Shown here: positions 60,549 through 64,000 of the stretch, in pieces | Layout: the number at the start of each line of letters is the position of its first letter | Position numbering within the stretch: position 1 is the first letter of the stretch | From: Natronomonas pharaonis DSM 2160 | GTDB taxonomy: Archaea; Halobacteriota; Halobacteria; Halobacteriales; Haloarculaceae | Length of the DNA: 64,000 bases | Assembly: GCF_000026045.1 (NCBI RefSeq) | Contig: NC_007426.1 | Span: forward strand, 2,356,001-2,420,000 | Direction: 5' to 3' | Notes under the pieces: model-generated | What the model was told of the DNA's origin: nothing | Databases searched by the model: none | Seen by the model: the letters and a program-made list of their open reading frames with translations, nothing else | Translations under genes and position numbers: made by a program

Positions 60549-60947
60549 TTAGGCGACGAGTTCGGCGCCGGTCTCCGAGAGCGCGACCGAGACGTCCTGT
60601 CGGGTCCGCTGGTTAATTTGGTCGAGGTTCCGGGTCAGGACATCGAGAATGTCCGCCGGTTCCGGATAGACGAGAACGCTTTCGTCGTCGTCCTCGATGA
60701 CGAGTTGGGTATCCCGCAGCGTCACGGTGTCGCCTTCGATGCCCGCGACAACGACCGGAATGGCCTCACCACGGTCGGACCCGCCCTCTTCGACCTTGGT
60801 GATGTAGACCGATTCCAGCGATATCAGGTCCTTGTACTCCCGTATCTGTTCGGCACAGGCGACCATGTCCTGTGTGATGGCCGTCTTCTGTTCGTTCCCG
60901 TGCTCCCCGGTGTAGCAGTGTTTGCACACCCGCAGTTCCATCCGCAT
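60549..60947 (-). CDS. Conserved hypothetical protein
   Basis: 132 aa. A CKHC pair near the N-terminus (LRVCKHCYTGEHGNEQKTAI), then a region predicted as beta strands (ESVYITKVEE; IPVVVAGIEGDTVTLRD). I do not recognise it. It lies 80 bp upstream of the HdrA-like gene on the same strand, and divergent from cobA, so it could belong with either. Confidence 0.65.
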   Translation of the reverse strand: MRMELRVCKHCYTGEHGNEQKTAITQDMVACAEQIREYKDLISLESVYITKVEEGGSDRGEAIPVVVAGIEGDTVTLRDTQLVIEDDDESVLVYPEPADILDVLTRNLDQINQRTRQDVSVALSETGAELVA

Positions 60948-61056
60948 GCCGCCCTGTTTTCAGCGAGCGACCATGACGGTTGCGTCCGCGGCGGGGGCGG
61001 CCGCGGTGTGCTCCGACGGACGACAGCCACATGCCGACGGCAGCCGAAGTGAGGGT

Positions 61057-61722
61057 ATGACTGACCGACCGACGCCCGGTCGCGGGCGAACACCGACCGC
61101 GCAGGCTATCGACCCGGCGGCCCCCGACGAGTTCGGCCTCACGCAGGTGTGGTGGGGCGACGGCAAAGGCAAGACGACGGCGACACTCGGGATGGCCTTC
61201 CGCGCCGCCGGCCACGGCTTCCGCGTCCACGTCCTCCAGTTTATGAAGGGTGGCGCAGACAGCGTCGCCGACGTTCGCGGCGAATACAACGCCATCACCG
61301 CAGTGCCGGGTATCAGCTATGAGAACCTCGGCCACTACGGCTGGCACGCGATGAACGACGGCACGGAGGAACGCGACCACGCCGCCGAGGCCGAAGCCGG
61401 ACTGGACCGCGCCCACGAGCTGGTTGCGGCGGCCGACGACGCCGACCTTACGTCGCCGTTCGACCCGGACAGCGACCCCGACGACGGCGTCCACATGCTC
61501 GTCTTCGATGAGATACTCTACGCCGCCGACAGGGAACTCGTCGACCCCGAGGCGGTCGTCAGGCTCGTCGAGGAAAAACCGGAGAACCTTGAACTCGTGC
61601 TGTCAGGGAGCCACTCGCGGCCGGAGTATCTCATTGAGTCGGCCGACCTCGTCACGAACGTCCGCAAGGAGAAACACCCGATAGACGACGGACAACGGGC
61701 GCGGATGGGCACCGAATACTGA
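61057..61722 (+). CDS. cobA: Cob(I)alamin adenosyltransferase (BtuR/CobA type)
   Basis: 221 aa. The P-loop (WWGDGKGKTTATLGMAFRAAG) and HVLQFMKGG, VFDEILYA and TNVRKEKHPI motifs are those of CobA/BtuR, which adenosylates corrinoids. The start at 61057 is preferred; upstream codons are unlike the family. No other cobalamin gene lies in the window. Confidence 0.95.
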   Translation: MTDRPTPGRGRTPTAQAIDPAAPDEFGLTQVWWGDGKGKTTATLGMAFRAAGHGFRVHVLQFMKGGADSVADVRGEYNAITAVPGISYENLGHYGWHAMNDGTEERDHAAEAEAGLDRAHELVAAADDADLTSPFDPDSDPDDGVHMLVFDEILYAADRELVDPEAVVRLVEEKPENLELVLSGSHSRPEYLIESADLVTNVRKEKHPIDDGQRARMGTEY

Positions 61723-61725
61723 CGC

Positions 61726-62013
61726 TCAAGCGAGCAGCGCCGCGCCGAACGGCATGACCATCCCGGCGAAGGCGATGTCAGCATAGGCCAATATCATCAC
61801 GAGTATCGCGCCGGGGATACCGCCGACCGCACAGATGAGGACGGCGACGGGCGTGATTTCGACCCCGAGTCCGAGGGCGCTGGCGAGAAACAACACGATG
61901 ACGCCGACGACCGCGTTGACAATGAACGGCTTGACGGCCTTGATGACCGTGTATGCGCCGAAGAGCAGCGCCAAGGCGATGACGAGCAGCGTCAGTTCGA
62001 GCGTTGTGACCAT
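61726..62013 (-). CDS. BofA-like small membrane protein
   Basis: 95 aa with two to three hydrophobic helices (TLELTLLVIALALLFGAYTV; VVGVIVLFLASALGLGVEI; VAVLICAVGGIPGAILVMIL). It resembles the pro-sigma-K processing inhibitor BofA family, whose archaeal members have no known role. The start at 62013 is 24 bp from the end of a transposon relic; the longer frame reads through that relic and is not the gene. Confidence 0.8.
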   Translation of the reverse strand: MVTTLELTLLVIALALLFGAYTVIKAVKPFIVNAVVGVIVLFLASALGLGVEITPVAVLICAVGGIPGAILVMILAYADIAFAGMVMPFGAALLA

Positions 62014-62036
62014 GCACGGCGCTACATTCAGCGGAG

Positions 62037-62180
62037 TTGACCTCCTCCCACCCGTAAACGGGGTGGGATTCCCACGGTACCGCACCGCTTGGTTGGGCGT
62101 TTCAGGTTTGCAGTCCAGTCGGCATGACCAGAACTCCTGGCGGGGCCAAGCCGCCGTTACTCCTATCCCGGCATGGGATT
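62037..62180 (-). mobile_element. Relic of an IS200/IS605 (TnpB-type) element end
   Basis: On the minus strand, ACGGCGGCTTGGCCCC, GACTGCAAACCTGAAAC (reading LDCKPETPN), GGGAATCCCACCCCG and a terminal hairpin then GAGGTCAA match, in order, the plus-strand relic at 5180-5363. No intact tnpA/tnpB is present. It lies 24 bp upstream of the BofA-like gene, so it may carry that gene's promoter region. Confidence 0.6.
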
Positions 62181-62400
62181 CAGAGTTACCGTGCTGTTCG
62201 GCATCCACAGCCAGCGGCCCAAAGGGGATTCCTTCAGACGTGGCGTGGCCCGAATCCCGATATTATCCGTTTACCAGGGCGGCGAAACCGCCTCGGCGTG
62301 GTCATGGCTACGTCCCGATTGAGGATAAAACTCCGGGATGGCTCGACCTCGTGGAGAGGGTTCTAGTTGTCGGCTTCATCCACACCCGTAAACGGGTGGG
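62047..62400. repeat. Pair of CACCCGTAAACGG(G)GTGGG hairpins
   Basis: A hairpin sequence at 62048-62067 (CACCCGTAAACGGGGTGGG) recurs at 62383-62400 (CACCCGTAAACGGGTGGG) in the same orientation. They bracket about 315 bp with no recognisable gene and may be two element ends. Confidence 0.5.
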
Positions 62401-62489
62401 CTTTCGCCTCGCTACCGCTGTAAGTCCCTTGGGGCCGGCGGCGACGAGAACGAAACGTTTTCACGGGGGCTGCCGCTACAGTAAGTAGA

Positions 62490-62560
62490 GGGACCGTGGG
62501 TTAGTGGTATACTCCGGGCCTTGGGTGCCCGTGACCCCGGTTCGAATCCGGGCGGTCCCA
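62490..62560 (+). tRNA. tRNA-Pro(TGG)
   Basis: Cloverleaf with acceptor GGGACCG/CGGTCCC, anticodon stem CGGGC/GCCCG and loop CTTGGGT (anticodon TGG), T-arm CCCGG-TTCGAAT-CCGGG and discriminator A. It is paralogous to the tRNA-Pro(GGG) at 35205. Confidence 0.95.
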
Positions 62561-62633
62561 TTATCGGTTTTCGTGACGAAGAGCGGATTCGAATCCTACC
62601 GAACGCGCACAGCGAAAGCGAGCACGTTCGGGT

Positions 62634-62657
62634 CCGGTTCGAATCCGGGCGGTCCCA
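62634..62657 (+). repeat. Duplicated 3' end of tRNA-Pro(TGG), attachment-site-like
   Basis: The 24 bases covering the T-arm and acceptor 3' half (62537-62560) recur exactly at 62634-62657. Such a tRNA-3' direct repeat is typical of att sites left by integrases. Only about 73 bp lie between the two copies, so any element has gone. Confidence 0.7.
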
Positions 62658-62693
62658 CTGGCTTTCTGTTGGCTGTTGAGGGGGTAGCGCGTA

Positions 62694-63032
62694 TCAGCCA
62701 CGGCTGGGGACCGGCGGGACGACGAACAGCGAGACAGCGACGAAGGCGGCGGCGACGGCGCTACCGAGGCCGAGCCCGGCCGCAAGCGGGGCTGTCGACC
62801 ACCAGCCAGCGGCTGCCCCTCCGGCCATGGAAGCCGGCATCGCCGCCAACAACCCGTCGTACCGCGTCGGTGTGTCGGGCACAGTTCGGTGCTGTGCCGG
62901 CAGCCACTTGAGGGCGACTGCAGCAGCGTTCGTAGCCGCCCTCAGTGACGCTGTGTCGGCGGCTCCCGCGAAACCTGCCGGAGGCTCGGAGCGCGGCGCT
63001 GAACCGATGGGATAGTGCCGCCGCGTGTCCAA
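62694..63032 (-). CDS. Possible small membrane protein
   Basis: 112 aa from a TTG, with a C-terminal hydrophobic segment (APLAAGLGLGSAVAAAFVAV). It is divergent from the 112-aa membrane protein with starts only eight bases apart. Composition is less convincing than its neighbours and no family is recognised, so it may be non-coding. Confidence 0.35.
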   Translation of the reverse strand: MDTRRHYPIGSAPRSEPPAGFAGAADTASLRAATNAAAVALKWLPAQHRTVPDTPTRYDGLLAAMPASMAGGAAAGWWSTAPLAAGLGLGSAVAAAFVAVSLFVVPPVPSRG

Positions 63033-63040
63033 GCGCCGCC

Positions 63041-63379
63041 GTGACCGATACGGAGACCGACCGCGTTGCCGCCGTCCGTCGGACCGGTTTCGGGCTGGTC
63101 GCTGGCGGCATCATCTTCGCCGCGCTGTCGACAGTCGCCCCGGGCGTGCTGCTGGCCGGCGTGCTGTTGGCGGCGGCCGTCGTCATCCGATTTGAGCAGC
63201 CGCCGGGAGCCGGCGTCATCAATCTGAGTGCGGCGCTGGCGATACTCGGGGTGCTGTTGTTCCTCAACGGGGCACTCGACATCGGGCCATTCGGGCCGGC
63301 GGCCGTCGCCGGCTTCCTCGTGGTGGGCGGCGCGTTCGACATCATCGCCGCGCGGCGGCTGGCGGCGTACGTCGACTGA
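63041..63379 (+). CDS. Small multi-pass membrane protein
   Basis: 112 aa from a GTG (VTDTETDRVAAVRRTGF). Four hydrophobic helices follow (GLVAGGIIFAALSTV; LLAGVLLAAAVVIRFE; LSAALAILGVLLFLNGALDI; PAAVAGFLVVGGAFDIIAA). The earlier frame start at 62945 adds a basic, non-haloarchaeal leader. The family is not recognised. Confidence 0.65.
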   Translation: MTDTETDRVAAVRRTGFGLVAGGIIFAALSTVAPGVLLAGVLLAAAVVIRFEQPPGAGVINLSAALAILGVLLFLNGALDIGPFGPAAVAGFLVVGGAFDIIAARRLAAYVD

Positions 63380-63439
63380 TGGTAGCTACCGTAGCTAGAT
63401 CAACTGCTTCCGAGAGGGGCGGTAGTCCCGCGAGAGGCG

Positions 63440-64000
63440 CTACTTGCCCCAGAAGGGGTCCCGCTTGCGCTGCTTGTCGAGGTACATCCGCAACGCTTCG
63501 AGTTCGTCGGTCGGAATCTCGTCGGCGAGTTCCTGTTCGAGGATCTTGGCGTGTTTCTCGGGGACCTCCGCCCAGAGTTCGTCGCCTTCCTCGATCTGTC
63601 TGCCGACCGTCGGGCCGTCAATCGAGGCGGCGACCTGTTCGCCGGTGCGGGCCTCGTCGATGTCGTCGCCGGCATCCTGGAGCGATTTCAGTTCGCCGAC
63701 GCGTTCGGGCTCGTTGCCGTCCCACTTGACGACACGGGAGTTGCGCTTGAGCGTGCCCGAAAGGACTTCGACGCCGACAACGGCGGGATTGGACTGTCGA
63801 AAGACGTGGTCTTTGAGAACGCGGAACCGACAGGGCCGCTCGATTTTGTCGAGAATCTGCTCCTGTTGGGCCTCCTCGATTTCGGTGACGTAGTCGTCGT
63901 ACTCCTCGACGAGTTGGTAGATGACGTCGTCGGCGAACAGTTTGACATCTTTTTCCTCGGCCTCTCGCTCGGCGTCGTCGAGCACGTCGACGTTGAACGC
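63440..64000 (-). CDS. infB: Translation initiation factor aIF5B/IF-2 (C-terminal part)
   Basis: The last 186 residues of the gene are in the window, and it continues past 64000. LKDHVFRQSNPAVVGVEVLSG and GEQVAASIDGPTVGRQIEEGD are characteristic of the C-terminal domains of archaeal IF-2/eIF5B, the GTPase that joins ribosomal subunits. Confidence 0.95.
   Translation of the reverse strand, partial: AFNVDVLDDAEREAEEKDVKLFADDVIYQLVEEYDDYVTEIEEAQQEQILDKIERPCRFRVLKDHVFRQSNPAVVGVEVLSGTLKRNSRVVKWDGNEPERVGELKSLQDAGDDIDEARTGEQVAASIDGPTVGRQIEEGDELWAEVPEKHAKILEQELADEIPTDELEALRMYLDKQRKRDPFWGK

Noticed and set aside
62575-62660. A second complete tRNA after tRNA-Pro(TGG)
   Set aside because: Only a T-arm and acceptor 3' half are present; there is no 5' acceptor, D-arm or anticodon arm.

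Overview
The window is haloarchaeal chromosome: high GC, acidic proteins, archaeal TATA boxes about 25-28 bp before many start codons, and an archaeal S10/spc ribosomal order that includes RNase P protein 1, S4e, L32e and L19e. The sensory rhodopsin II at 4092-4811 and its transducer at 2485-4089 match, as far as I recall their sequences, the well-studied Natronomonas pharaonis pair (239 and 534 aa; counterion D75, retinal lysine K205). N. pharaonis or a very close relative is therefore the likely source.

Layout. 1-2350: an IDI-like NUDIX protein, an Lrp regulator and divergent carA. 2485-4811: the HtrII/SRII phototaxis pair. 4812-5363: a decayed IS200/IS605-type (TnpB) end. 5361-7604: HMG-CoA synthase and an antitoxin/PIN pair. 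7636-12651: two pilin-like surface proteins, a DUF2150-like protein, a thiamine-binding-like protein and a His-rich Tat lipoprotein, followed by tRNA-Gly. 12964-27073: an unbroken operon-like run from a SPOUT methyltransferase through L3 to SecY. 27133-31570: trkA and two trkH. 31572-35147: adk, an EMC3-like DUF106 membrane protein, cmk and truB/cbf5. 35205-44158: tRNA-Pro(GGG), a 2Fe-2S ferredoxin, thioesterase, ilvD, beta-RFAP synthase-like protein, a RecA-like protein with a broken P-loop, TFS and Mrp/NBP35, with several small zinc-ribbon proteins.

Redox region, 44270-61722. One module is a ferredoxin-like protein plus NrfD-type anchor plus a small membrane protein, with no catalytic subunit. 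The second is a complete formate-dehydrogenase-like operon: molybdopterin alpha subunit, four-cluster FeS subunit, NrfD anchor, TorD chaperone and YqeC. Divergent from it lies an aldehyde:ferredoxin oxidoreductase homologue that appears to have lost its FeS-cluster cysteines. Next come an HdrA/MvhD-like multi-cluster protein with most of the flavin domain missing, and a cobalamin adenosyltransferase. Together they suggest quinone-linked, Mo/W-pterin-based electron input; the electron partners are inferred.

The most unusual non-coding structure is at 57.66-58.33 kb, between convergent genes. A TnpB-like C-terminal relic is followed by an array of short hairpins at roughly 28-nt spacing. The hairpins fall into two families (TCAGA..TCTGA and ACGA..TCGT) whose stems differ by compensating changes. 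Two more TnpB-type ends (near 5.2 and 62.1 kb) also lie flush against gene boundaries, and the 3' end of tRNA-Pro(TGG) is duplicated as a 24-bp repeat. The window ends inside the aIF5B (IF-2) gene.
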